Shown one piece after another: positions 51,084-59,140 of a DNA stretch of 64,000 nt. The notes under the pieces are model-generated. The model had not been told where the DNA came from. It was given only the letters and a program-made list of their open reading frames with translations, and did no database searches. Each line of letters begins with the position of its first letter. Within the stretch, counting starts at the first letter, position 1. The translations under genes and the position numbers were made by a program. Origin of the DNA: DAIDKA01 sp035943195 (lineage in GTDB: Bacteria; Pseudomonadota; Gammaproteobacteria; Steroidobacterales; Steroidobacteraceae); NCBI GenBank assembly GCA_035943195.1, contig DASZCK010000066.1:1-64000 (forward strand), in the 5' to 3' direction.

Positions 51084-52274
51084 ATGCGGCCGCTGGCCAT
51101 CACCACTTACTCGGTGGTCTGCGCGACGGGCTTCGGCCAGCGCACCCTGCTTGCCGCGCTGCAGGATCGGCGCGGCACGCTGATCCCCAACGACTACACC
51201 GCACAGCCGCTGCCCACCTGGATCGGGCGCGTCGCGGGCCTGGAGGCCCAGGACTGTGACCTGCCCGCCGCGCTGCGTCCCTGGGAGTGCCGCAACAACC
51301 GCCTGGCCTGGGCAGGGCTCAATACCGATGGATTCATGGCCGCAGCCAGCGCGGCCCGTGACCGTTACGGTGCCCGCCGCGTGGCCTTGGTGATGGGCAC
51401 CTCGACGGCTGCCATCGATGCCACCGAGGCCTTTTATCGCCAGCTGGCAGATCCGGCGGGGCCGGCGCCCAATCTGCGCCAGCCCGAACTGCACACGCCG
51501 CATTCGCTCGGCAGCTTCGTGCAGCGCGCCCTGGGGCTGGAGGGCCCATCGTTCACGGTCGCCACGGCCTGTTCCTCGAGCGCCAAGGTCTTCTGCCAGG
51601 CGGAGCGGCTGATGCGCCTGGGTTTGTGCGATGCCGTGGTCGTGGGCGGAGTCGATACCTTGTGCAACAGCGTGCTGTATGGATTTGCCTCCCTCGAACT
51701 GCTGTCCCCGCAGATCTGCCAGCCCTTTGGGGTTGACCGGCGCGGGCTGAACATTGGCGAGGCGGCGGCTTTCGCCCTGCTGGAGCGCCGGGAAGCGGAC
51801 TCAGTTTCGGACCTCACCTTCCTTGGCTATGGCGAGACCAGCGACGCGCACCACATGTCGGCCCCCCACCCGGAAGGGTTGGGCGCGCGTCTGGCGATCG
51901 AGCAGGCATTGGCGGGCCGCAGGCCTGAGCAAATCGAGTACATCAATCTGCACGGCACGGCGACGCCCAAGAATGATGCCGTCGAGGCACGTGTGGTGGC
52001 AGAGATGTTCCCGGACAGCACGCGCGCGAGCTCCACCAAGGGCTGGACCGGACACACGCTCGGCGCCGCCGGTTGCCTGGAGGCCATCATCACCTGGCTG
52101 TCACTGGGCACGGGGCTCATGCCCGGAACCTTGAACACTCAGGAACTCGACGCGCACTGCGGTCCACAGATCCGGCTTGAGAACAGCGAGGGCGACGTGC
52201 GGCTGGCGCTGTCCAACTCCTTCGGCTTCGGCGGCAGCAATTGCGTGCTGCTGTTCGGACGTGCGGCCGGATGA
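51084..52274 (+). CDS. Beta-ketoacyl-ACP synthase II type (aryl-polyene cluster)
   Basis: The protein has 396 residues from the ATG at 51084, chosen because gaggtga lies 7 bases upstream; a GTG at 51057 overlapping the carrier stop is possible. The catalytic triad is complete: Cys163 (VATACSSSAK), His290 (NLHGTATPKND), His324 (WTGHTLGAAG). GFGGSNCVLLFG ends it. It should catalyse chain extension of the aryl polyene. Confidence 0.94.
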   Translation: MRPLAITTYSVVCATGFGQRTLLAALQDRRGTLIPNDYTAQPLPTWIGRVAGLEAQDCDLPAALRPWECRNNRLAWAGLNTDGFMAAASAARDRYGARRVALVMGTSTAAIDATEAFYRQLADPAGPAPNLRQPELHTPHSLGSFVQRALGLEGPSFTVATACSSSAKVFCQAERLMRLGLCDAVVVGGVDTLCNSVLYGFASLELLSPQICQPFGVDRRGLNIGEAAAFALLERREADSVSDLTFLGYGETSDAHHMSAPHPEGLGARLAIEQALAGRRPEQIEYINLHGTATPKNDAVEARVVAEMFPDSTRASSTKGWTGHTLGAAGCLEAIITWLSLGTGLMPGTLNTQELDAHCGPQIRLENSEGDVRLALSNSFGFGGSNCVLLFGRAAG

Positions 52275-53053
52275 GCCCGCCACTTGAAGTCGGCGTCGCG
52301 GCGGTGGCGCTCTGGAATCCATCCCCGGCGGCGAGGCCGCAGCCTTCGATCCTGCCGCCGAATGAGCGCCGTCGTGCGCCGGACAGCGTGGCAATCGCGC
52401 TGCAAGTAGCCCACGCGGCCTGCCTGCAGGCAGGCCGCGATCCCGCACGGCTGCCGATGGTCTTCGCCTCGACCTACGGGGATCTGGCGATCACCGACTA
52501 CATGTGTTCTACCTTGGCGAGCGCCCCGACCACACTCTCGCCCACACGCTTCCACAACTCGGTGCACAACGCGGCCGCCGGCTACTGGACCATCGCCACC
52601 GGCTGCCGCGAGCCCTACTGCGCCCTCGGCGCCGGCGTCTACAGCTTCGCCGCCGGACTGCTCGCCGCGGCCGTGCAGGTCTGTGCCGATCAGACCGACG
52701 TCCTGCTGGTGGCGTATGACACCGAGGTGCGCGGCGCACCGCAGTCCGAGCTTGCCGAAAGTCACGGCATGCTGGGGATTGCGCTGCTGCTGAGCACCAG
52801 CCCCCGCGCCGGCGAGGCAGGGCTGCAGCTGGCCGTCGCGCCGCGCGCCGAGACCGACACTGCCACCGCAATCGGTGCGGCCAGTACCAATGCCATGGCG
52901 GCCGGGCTGCCGCTGGTGGCAGCGCTGCGCGGCGGAGCCGTCGAGATGCTGCCGCTGCCGCTGGGCCCGGATTCGACGTTACAGGTCAGGATTCAGCGGG
53001 GCGGAGAAAAGATCTCGTTGAGCTCCTTACCCGAGGCCGCATCGCGCAGATAG
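52271..53053 (+). CDS. Ketosynthase-like chain-length factor (PF13723-type)
   Basis: The protein has 260 residues; its ATG overlaps the ketosynthase stop (ATGA). It is a short ketosynthase-fold protein (ALQVAHAACLQAGRDPARLP, MVFASTYGDLAITDYMCSTL, SPTRFHNSVHNAAAGYWTIA) with no catalytic Cys in the usual place, as in the N-terminal-like partner subunits of aryl-polyene clusters. The last about 20 residues run 61 bases into the 3' end of the convergent gene at 52993, so that tail may be an acquired extension. Confidence 0.85.
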   Translation: MSPPLEVGVAAVALWNPSPAARPQPSILPPNERRRAPDSVAIALQVAHAACLQAGRDPARLPMVFASTYGDLAITDYMCSTLASAPTTLSPTRFHNSVHNAAAGYWTIATGCREPYCALGAGVYSFAAGLLAAAVQVCADQTDVLLVAYDTEVRGAPQSELAESHGMLGIALLLSTSPRAGEAGLQLAVAPRAETDTATAIGAASTNAMAAGLPLVAALRGGAVEMLPLPLGPDSTLQVRIQRGGEKISLSSLPEAASRR

Positions 53054-53820
53054 CCGAGGGTGCCTTGCTGCTGCACTTCCGTTGCCGCGCGCAACAAGGC
53101 ACCGTAAGCCGCCCGGGCCAGCGATCCGCCGAGGCTGATACGCGTGACCCCGAGTTCATGCAGCGCGGGTACGCCAAGCGTCATGCCGGCAATCCCGGCG
53201 AGAATATTCAGCGGCCGATCGATGGAGCGCAGCACCTGAGCGATCTCCTCGCGGGTCTTGAGGCCCGGCGCAAACAGTACGTCGGCCCCGGCCTCCTGAT
53301 AGGCCTGCAGCCGCCGAATCGTGTCCGCCAGGTCCAGGCGGCCGTAGACATGGTTCTCGGCGCGCGCCGTCAGCGTGAACTTGAATCCGAGCGACTTCAC
53401 GGCCGCGGCGCCCTGGCGGATGCGTTCGGCGGCAAATTCCAGCGGATAGATGGGGGTGCCCGCATCGCCCGAGGCGTCCTCGATGGATCCGCCGACGATG
53501 CCGGTTTTGGCCGCCTGCAGCAGGGTTACGGCCACATCCTCGGGATCGTTGCCGAAGCCGTTCTGCAGATCGGCGCTCACCGGCAGCGAGGTGGCCTGGC
53601 ACAGGCCCGTCAGATGCGTCAGCAGGCTGCTCTTGCTGATGCTGAGGTCGCTCTTGGCGATGGAAAATGCAAATCCTGCGCTGGAGGAGGCCAGGGCCTT
53701 GAAGCCCAGATGTTCCAGCAATCGCGCCGACCCGAAATCCCAGGGATTGGGAATCACGAAGCAAGAGCCTGTCGCGTGCAGCTTGCGGAATGCTTCGCTC
53801 TTTTCAAGCTGTGTCGTCAT
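52993..53820 (-). CDS. Isocitrate lyase/PEP mutase superfamily protein
   Basis: The protein has 275 residues. Patterns VIPNPWDFGSARLLEHLGFK, ALASSSAGFAFSIAK, PVSADLQNGFGNDPEDVAVT, GGSIEDASGD and LTARAENHVYGRLDL fit the PEP mutase branch, which lacks the KKCGH motif of true isocitrate lyase. It should act on a C-C or C-P bond of a small 2-oxo acid, substrate unknown. It shares 61 bases at the 3' end with the chain-length factor. It is the last gene of the minus-strand run starting at 58915, overlapping its upstream gene by four bases. Confidence 0.87.
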   Translation of the reverse strand: MTTQLEKSEAFRKLHATGSCFVIPNPWDFGSARLLEHLGFKALASSSAGFAFSIAKSDLSISKSSLLTHLTGLCQATSLPVSADLQNGFGNDPEDVAVTLLQAAKTGIVGGSIEDASGDAGTPIYPLEFAAERIRQGAAAVKSLGFKFTLTARAENHVYGRLDLADTIRRLQAYQEAGADVLFAPGLKTREEIAQVLRSIDRPLNILAGIAGMTLGVPALHELGVTRISLGGSLARAAYGALLRAATEVQQQGTLGYLRDAASGKELNEIFSPPR

Positions 53821-54215
53821 GTTTTCACCTTGATGTATTCCACCCGCCGGAAACGCAAGGCCGACCAGTCCTCATCGACGGCGACCATGCGCACCGGCTC
53901 GAAGCCAGCCGCGCCGAGCACCGGCCAGCCGGAGTCGCGATTGAACTCGCACCGGTACTTCTTCGACGTGCCTTTCGGGTAGACCATCCACAGGATGGCA
54001 TCGCCGCTGCAGGCCGCCGCGAGCTTGCGGCTTGCCGCATCGAGTTCGGCCTGCGTGATCACGAAGGCCATGGCAAAGCTGGAGGCGCCCGACACCGAAC
54101 GTTTCACCGTCACGGTCTTCAGTGCCGCAAGTTCGGGCTCGAAGGATTTCGGCGCATTGAGCACGTGAACCACGGTGTGGGTGCCGAGATTGAGTTTTTT
54201 GAAAAGGGGTGTCAT
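53817..54215 (-). CDS. DUF3052-like small protein
   Basis: The protein has 132 residues and overlaps the next gene by ATGA. It has TPLFKKLNLGTHTVVHVLNA, ILWMVYPKGTSKKYRCEFNR, DSGWPVLGAAGFEPVRMVAV and DEDWSALRFRRVEYIKV. The PKxTSKKY...DW.ALRFR pattern is typical of DUF3052-like proteins. No function is known. It is cytosolic and sits between the GNAT and PEP-mutase-like genes. Confidence 0.6.
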   Translation of the reverse strand: MTPLFKKLNLGTHTVVHVLNAPKSFEPELAALKTVTVKRSVSGASSFAMAFVITQAELDAASRKLAAACSGDAILWMVYPKGTSKKYRCEFNRDSGWPVLGAAGFEPVRMVAVDEDWSALRFRRVEYIKVKT

Positions 54216-54216
54216 G

Positions 54217-54675
54217 TCACAACCTCAAGGTCATGAACACGCTATGGGGGTCATCGTTGCGGTAGTCGGCAAAAGCGCTGCAAAAGGTGAACCCCGCGCT
54301 CGCGTAAAGGCTCTGAGCCGCCTTGAAGGTCTGCACCGGACCGGTCTCGAGGCTCAAGCGCTCGTAGCCGCGCTCGCGCGCGATGCCGAGGATGTGGTTG
54401 AGGAGGGCCCGTCCGGCACCTTTGCGGCGCGCGGCCTGCGGCGTGCGCATGGATTTGATTTCGCCGTGCCGCCGGTCCAACTCCTTGAGGGCACCGCATC
54501 CGATCAGCTCGGACTCATCCCACACGGTCCAGAAGGTGATGTCGGGGCTGCGCAGCTTGTCCAGATCGAGGGCATGGACGCTTTCGGCGGGGCTGATTTC
54601 GTACATGTTGCGCAGATGCTCCGCCAGCAGCGCGTGGATCTGCGGGCGCGACAGGTCATCAATTTCAATCCTCAC
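54217..54675 (-). CDS. GNAT-family N-acetyltransferase
   Basis: The protein has 152 residues. The acetyl-CoA loop is RTPQAARRKGAGRALLNHIL (R/Q-x-x-G-x-G/A), followed by GIARERGYERLSLETGPVQT and AAQSLYASAGFTFCSAFADY. Upstream strand ELIGCGALKELDRRHGEIKS is standard. Substrate unknown. It overlaps lspA by eleven bases at its start. Confidence 0.88.
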   Translation of the reverse strand: MRIEIDDLSRPQIHALLAEHLRNMYEISPAESVHALDLDKLRSPDITFWTVWDESELIGCGALKELDRRHGEIKSMRTPQAARRKGAGRALLNHILGIARERGYERLSLETGPVQTFKAAQSLYASAGFTFCSAFADYRNDDPHSVFMTLRL

Positions 54676-55153
54676 GCTTGCGGCTCCAGCCGATCAGCAG
54701 GGCAATGACGCCCACCATCAGGATGGCATCGGCGATATTGAAGATGCCGGTGCGCAGTGAACCTATGCCGAGGTTCAGGAAATCGGTCACCGCACCATCG
54801 AAGCGCAGCCGATCGATCACATTTCCGAGACCGCCGGCGCCGATCGCCGTGATGGCCAGGCGCGTCGGCCACGACAAACGCTGCGACAGCAGGGCCCAGC
54901 CCAGCAGCGCCACCACGATGGCACCCACGGCAACCGTGAAACCGTCGAAACGGACGGCCGGCGGCAGCGACTCGCCGAGGCTGAGGAAGGCCCCGGGATT
55001 TTGCGCATACTGCAGGCGCAAGGTGTCGCCCAGAAAGGAATGAACCCCGCTGCCGGGCAGGTACGCGCGCGCCGCGGCCTTTGATATCTGGTCGCAGCCC
55101 ACACAACCGACCAGGACCAGCGCGACCAGCAAAGAACGGCTCAGTGCACGCAT
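54665..55153 (-). CDS. lspA: Lipoprotein signal peptidase (LspA)
   Basis: The protein has 162 residues with four membrane spans. The catalytic aspartates are Asp124 (GAVTDFLNLG) and Asp142 (FNIADAILM); GGLGNVIDRLRFDG and QNPGAFLSLG are family motifs, and GCDQISK marks the first span. It cleaves lipoprotein signal peptides at the inner membrane. Its place inside a pigment cluster, without ileS or fkpB beside it, suggests a second copy or relocation. Confidence 0.9.
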   Translation of the reverse strand: MRALSRSLLVALVLVGCVGCDQISKAAARAYLPGSGVHSFLGDTLRLQYAQNPGAFLSLGESLPPAVRFDGFTVAVGAIVVALLGWALLSQRLSWPTRLAITAIGAGGLGNVIDRLRFDGAVTDFLNLGIGSLRTGIFNIADAILMVGVIALLIGWSRKRED

Positions 55154-55156
55154 CAG

Positions 55157-55600
55157 CTACCCCCCCGACTTGCGCCGAATGATAGCCACACGGCCGGCTG
55201 CCAGCGACTGCCCCGCATGCGATGCCGCAAACCGGTACTGCCAGCTGCCACCGTCCTGCAGCAGGAGTTCAGCCTGGATCTGCAGCTCCCCCGCAAGATC
55301 ATCGATATGGGAGCACGCAAAGCTCACATCGCGCAGTGCGACCAGGTAGCCGGGCGCGGCGGTGGTACCGGCCGCGCGTGCGACCAGGCCGCCGTGCAGC
55401 GCCGCGGCCTGCGCACCGTACTCACACAGGTGCACCGATCGCAGCCGGCCATGGCTGCGCAGCGGATGGTCGGGGGCGCGATGAGTGGCCGACAGCGCGA
55501 CGATGTGGGTGGCATCCCAGCTTGCCACCCGTTCCAGCAGGGACATGGAGCCCTGGTGGGGGATCAGCTGTGCAATGAGCGCGCGATCGGCGGTACTCAT
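55157..55600 (-). CDS. Hotdog-fold 3-hydroxyacyl-ACP dehydratase, ApeP-like
   Basis: The protein has 147 residues. It begins ALIAQLIPHQGSMSLLERVA, the typical start of ApeP/XanL-type dehydratases, with the catalytic-type His in LIPHQGSM. Later ALRDVSFACSHIDDLAGELQ and AGRVAIIRRK are consistent with a hotdog fold. It overlaps the exporter gene by four bases (ATGA). It should remove water in each polyene cycle with the second dehydratase. Confidence 0.8.
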   Translation of the reverse strand: MSTADRALIAQLIPHQGSMSLLERVASWDATHIVALSATHRAPDHPLRSHGRLRSVHLCEYGAQAAALHGGLVARAAGTTAAPGYLVALRDVSFACSHIDDLAGELQIQAELLLQDGGSWQYRFAASHAGQSLAAGRVAIIRRKSGG

Positions 55601-57933
55601 CGATCACCCGTGCGCCGGATCAGCAGCTGCGCCAGAACGAAGTTGCTGGCGACACCCAGCACCACGGTGATGCCGATGGAGCGCAGGACCGGCAGCGCCG
55701 AACTGCCGAGCACGGCGAACACCACGCAGGCGGCGGTGGCGCAGATGGTGACGGTATGCAAGGCGCGCCGATGCGCTGCGCTCTCGTGGCTCGCGCGTTC
55801 GAGAAACAGGCCGTAGTCGAGCCCGAGACCGGCCGCGAGTACCAGGGCGATCAGGTGAAACAGGTTCAGTGCGACGCCGGCGCCGTGCAGCAGCGCGAGC
55901 GTCACCAGGGTCGAGAGCGCCATGGGCGTGACCACCCGCAGCATGCGGCGGAACGAGCGGCAGGTCGCGGCCACCACCAGGAGCAACAGCACGGCGGCCG
56001 CGGCGACGCTCGCCAGGATCCGTTGCCGCTGGTAGGAGACCAGGTCCTCGGCAGCCTGCTTCAGGTCCAAGAGCTGCAGGGTGCCGCCCGAGGCGGCCGC
56101 GAGGGCCGCCAGGCGCTGCGGCGCGCGCACATCCGTCAGCGTAACCAGGCCGGTCCAGCCGCCATCGCGCGCCTGCAGCAGCGAGCCCACGGTCAACGCC
56201 AGCGGTGTGCCGGCGATCGTGGCCTCGGTGAGAGGGGGGAGGCTGCGGGCGCGAGCGACGTCGGCCAGAAACGGCGCGAACAGGCCGGGTCGAAAGGCCA
56301 TGCCGGCGAGGGCATGATCCAGACTGTCCTTGAGTGTCGGTGCGTCGGGCAGCGCCGCCTGGCGACGCCGCTGCACGGCAGCACTCGGCAGGTAGCGCGA
56401 CGCCAGGTCGAAGCCGCCGATGGCGTGTTGGGCGGTGAGCGCGGCAAGCGAGCTCGAGAGGGTCTCCTCACGCGTCAGCAGCGCATCGGGGCTGGGGGCC
56501 TGAAGTGCCAGCAGGTAGCGCACATCGGGTGCGCCGAGTGCCTGCTGCAGTGACTCGTACTCACTCAGCATGGCTTCGGGCACTGGAGTGAGATGCCCGA
56601 GATCCGTGTCCCACCAGGGGCCCCGCACGCCGAGCAACGGCACCAGGGCCAGCACCGCGATCGCAGGTGCCAGCCAGGGCATCAGCGGCAGGCGGCCCGA
56701 CAACTTCTCCAGGGTGCCGGCAATCCAGCTCGCGCCATAGTCGTGAGTTCCCGTGGGCAGCAGGCGCGGCAGCAGGTAGCGCGTGCACAGACCGGCCGCC
56801 GCGAGGCCGACGATATTGAAGGTGGCCAGCTGTGCCAGGCCGAGAACCCCGGACACCAGGAAGGCGAGGTAGGCGATGCATACGGCAGCCACCGCCGTGG
56901 CCAGCGTCGGCCAGATGCTGCGCGCCACCTGCAGCGCCGGCACTCCCGGCTGTTCATTGCTGAACAGATAGATGGGATAGTCCAACGCCACCCCGGTGAG
57001 GGTGAAGCCGAAGGCGATGGTGATGCCATGGACGCTGGAGAACAGCGCGGCCGCCGCGCCGAGACCACACAGGCCGGCGGTGGCGAGCGGCAGCGCGCCC
57101 AACAGCACGCGCCGGAAGCTTCCGTAAGCCAGCAGCATCAGCAGCACCATGCCCACCGAATCGAGGATCGCCGCCAGACGGGCGTCGGCCTCGCTGCGCG
57201 CCTGCATGGTCACGGCGAAGGCGCCAGAGCCGCTGACGATCAGCTGCATCGCCGGCTGCGTCCTGACGTCATTGAAGTGGCGGCGCAGGGCCTCGATGGC
57301 GAACTTCTGGCCATTCGGATCGAAGCCCGCCACGCGCGTCTGCACGATCATCAGGGCCGCATCGCCTTGCTTGTTGAACCACACATCGAACAGCTGCTGG
57401 GCCTGCTGCGCCGGCTCCCACGCCTCCAGCACCTTGAGCAGTTCCAGGGTCGGATCGCGGGGCAGCAGCGGGGTCAGCAAGGTGGCGGCGGGAGACGCCA
57501 GATCCTGTTCGCGCTGCTGCAGCTGGTCGCGCAGGTAGTCGGTGTCCAGCGGCTGGGTATCCAGGGTCGGGGACAGCAGGTAGCGGTAGGGCAGCAACGC
57601 ATCGGGGACCATGTCGAGCCGTTGCTCGCCGTTGCTGACGAAGCCGAACGCCGGATCGCTACGCAGTGCCGCGCTGAGTTTTTGCGAGGTGGCCGCGAGC
57701 GCCTCCGGCGGGGCGCCGTTGATCGCGACCAGCAGCAATTTGGCCGCCGGACCCTCGCTGACCTCTTCGAGCAGCAGCCGCCCCACCGCATCGTGGGCGG
57801 CCGGCATGAACAGGCGCAGGTCACCGCTGATCCGCAGGCTGTGGTGGACAATCAGGCCCGCGGCGGCCAGCAGTGCCAGCCACAAGAGTGCGGTAATGCG
57901 GGCGGAACCGCGCATGCGGCGCTTCAGCGGCAC
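55597..57933 (-). CDS. MMPL-type RND exporter (aryl-polyene cluster)
   Basis: The protein has 778 residues: an N-terminal span, a periplasmic loop, a group of membrane spans (LDSVGMVLLMLLAYGSFRRV, LGALPLATAGLCGLGAAAAL, IAFGFTLTGVALDYPIYLFS), then a second copy of the same plan (VAAAAVLLLLVVAATCRSFR, ALNLFHLIALVLAAGLGLDY). The paired GxxLDYPI/LGLDYGLF motifs hold the Asp of MMPL proton relays. It should move the finished aryl-polyene lipid across the inner membrane. Confidence 0.9.
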   Translation of the reverse strand: MPLKRRMRGSARITALLWLALLAAAGLIVHHSLRISGDLRLFMPAAHDAVGRLLLEEVSEGPAAKLLLVAINGAPPEALAATSQKLSAALRSDPAFGFVSNGEQRLDMVPDALLPYRYLLSPTLDTQPLDTDYLRDQLQQREQDLASPAATLLTPLLPRDPTLELLKVLEAWEPAQQAQQLFDVWFNKQGDAALMIVQTRVAGFDPNGQKFAIEALRRHFNDVRTQPAMQLIVSGSGAFAVTMQARSEADARLAAILDSVGMVLLMLLAYGSFRRVLLGALPLATAGLCGLGAAAALFSSVHGITIAFGFTLTGVALDYPIYLFSNEQPGVPALQVARSIWPTLATAVAAVCIAYLAFLVSGVLGLAQLATFNIVGLAAAGLCTRYLLPRLLPTGTHDYGASWIAGTLEKLSGRLPLMPWLAPAIAVLALVPLLGVRGPWWDTDLGHLTPVPEAMLSEYESLQQALGAPDVRYLLALQAPSPDALLTREETLSSSLAALTAQHAIGGFDLASRYLPSAAVQRRRQAALPDAPTLKDSLDHALAGMAFRPGLFAPFLADVARARSLPPLTEATIAGTPLALTVGSLLQARDGGWTGLVTLTDVRAPQRLAALAAASGGTLQLLDLKQAAEDLVSYQRQRILASVAAAAVLLLLVVAATCRSFRRMLRVVTPMALSTLVTLALLHGAGVALNLFHLIALVLAAGLGLDYGLFLERASHESAAHRRALHTVTICATAACVVFAVLGSSALPVLRSIGITVVLGVASNFVLAQLLIRRTGDR

Positions 57934-58556
57934 ACCTTGTCGAGGGCGGCGCGATCGATGTCCGGCGGCACCGCGGTACGGGCCGCATCTTCCAGCAGCA
58001 TCACCGTCACGCTGCCGTCAGGTGCCGAGGTGGTCATGCAGCGGGGGCTGGCGGCCGCGCCGTTCACCACGATGTGCGATACGCGTTGGCTGACGCGGCT
58101 ATCGCGTGGCGTGAGCGTCAGCGACCAGTGCGCATCGTCCCCGGACAGCGCCAGGGTGAACCCCTGCTCCAGCTGCGCCCGGTTGCCGCCCAGCAGCGCC
58201 GAAAAGCTGCTGAGCAGGGTCTTCAGCTCCGGGGCGCGCTGCAGCGAAAAAGTCCGTGGCTTGCCCTTGCCCCGGGTGACGCTGACGCTGTCACCCTGTA
58301 TCTGGGTATGTTCGGAATAGGGCTTCTCCACCGTGCGTGCCAGGGCATCCGGGCCGTCGTACTCCATCTCGCCCGAGACAATCAGCGGCCGGCTGAGCAG
58401 GGGCGAGAAATGGACTTCGACAAAGGGGGTGGTCGCAGGCGCCGGCCGTGTCAGGTGCTGCAACAGGGTGTCCACGTCCGGGACCGAGCCCGTCTCGCCC
58501 AGGGCCGCGGCGGCCGGCAGCAACGCCACCACCGCCATCCATCGCCAGGTTCCCAT
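57924..58556 (-). CDS. LolA-like outer-membrane carrier protein (aryl-polyene cluster)
   Basis: The protein has 210 residues. The signal peptide MGTWRWMAVVALLPAAAALG is followed by a LolA-like half-barrel (VEVHFSPLLSRPLIVSGEME, YDGPDALARTVEKPYSEHTQ, GFTLALSGDDAHWSLTLTPR). Such proteins accompany MMPL exporters in aryl-polyene clusters and likely ferry the lipid through the periplasm. A C-terminal Cys (DKVCR) is present. It overlaps the exporter by ten bases. Confidence 0.85.
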   Translation of the reverse strand: MGTWRWMAVVALLPAAAALGETGSVPDVDTLLQHLTRPAPATTPFVEVHFSPLLSRPLIVSGEMEYDGPDALARTVEKPYSEHTQIQGDSVSVTRGKGKPRTFSLQRAPELKTLLSSFSALLGGNRAQLEQGFTLALSGDDAHWSLTLTPRDSRVSQRVSHIVVNGAAASPRCMTTSAPDGSVTVMLLEDAARTAVPPDIDRAALDKVCR

Positions 58557-58915
58557 CAGCCGCGCGCCTCCGGATTGATTATGTCGGTTTGCAACTCAAA
58601 TACTCCCAACGCCAGGGTCTGATCCCCGGTCGTGACGGCAAAACGCAGCAGCCCGGCCTCGCGCTCCAGTGTCGCCAGCACCTGCATCCCCGGCAGCCAT
58701 GGAGCCGGGAACTTCGCCTGGCGCAGCCGCAATGGCTGCACGGCGCCACCCAGCCACTGGTCGGCGGCGTCCAGCACCTGGGCCAGCAGCAGCACGCCGG
58801 GCACGACGGGGGTGCCCGGGAAATGGCCGGGTAACGCCGGATGATCGGCGCCGATGAACAGCGACTGCCGGTGGCAGCCGGTCCCCGGCTTGAGGCTCTG
58901 GTCTTCAATGGCCAC
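58556..58915 (-). CDS. Hotdog-fold dehydratase, ApeI/FabA-like (aryl-polyene cluster)
   Basis: The protein has 119 residues from a GTG at 58915. The motif HPALPGHFPGTPVVPGVLLL contains the catalytic His of FabZ/ApeI-type dehydratases. LRQAKFPAPWLPGMQVLATL follows. It is the first gene of the minus-strand run that includes the LolA-like, MMPL and ApeP-like genes. No strong ribosome site is visible, so it may be leaderless. The 225 bases to gltB would hold both promoters. Confidence 0.82.
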   Translation of the reverse strand: MAIEDQSLKPGTGCHRQSLFIGADHPALPGHFPGTPVVPGVLLLAQVLDAADQWLGGAVQPLRLRQAKFPAPWLPGMQVLATLEREAGLLRFAVTTGDQTLALGVFELQTDIINPEARG

Positions 58916-59140
58916 GCGGGAACATTAGCATTCCTGCACCGCCGCCCGCCCCGAGGCTGTGCAAAGCGCGGGTGAACCGTCCCGAATGGGGGCAAGTTCA
59001 CCGACTGCATTGACGCTGCCGGGCGGGTCGGCAATAGTCGACGGGGATGATATCGTTAGCGGTTTGCCGCATCTGAGCCCTCCCCCGGCTCCGGTGCGCG
59101 AAAGGCGCCAGACGGCGCCGCATTGGTTTTCGGAGTAAGC

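Noticed and set aside
56593..58320. 575-codon open frame on the plus strand
   Set aside because: It is antisense to the MMPL exporter and LolA-like genes. The protein is Arg/Gln-rich low complexity, a shadow of third-position GC bias.
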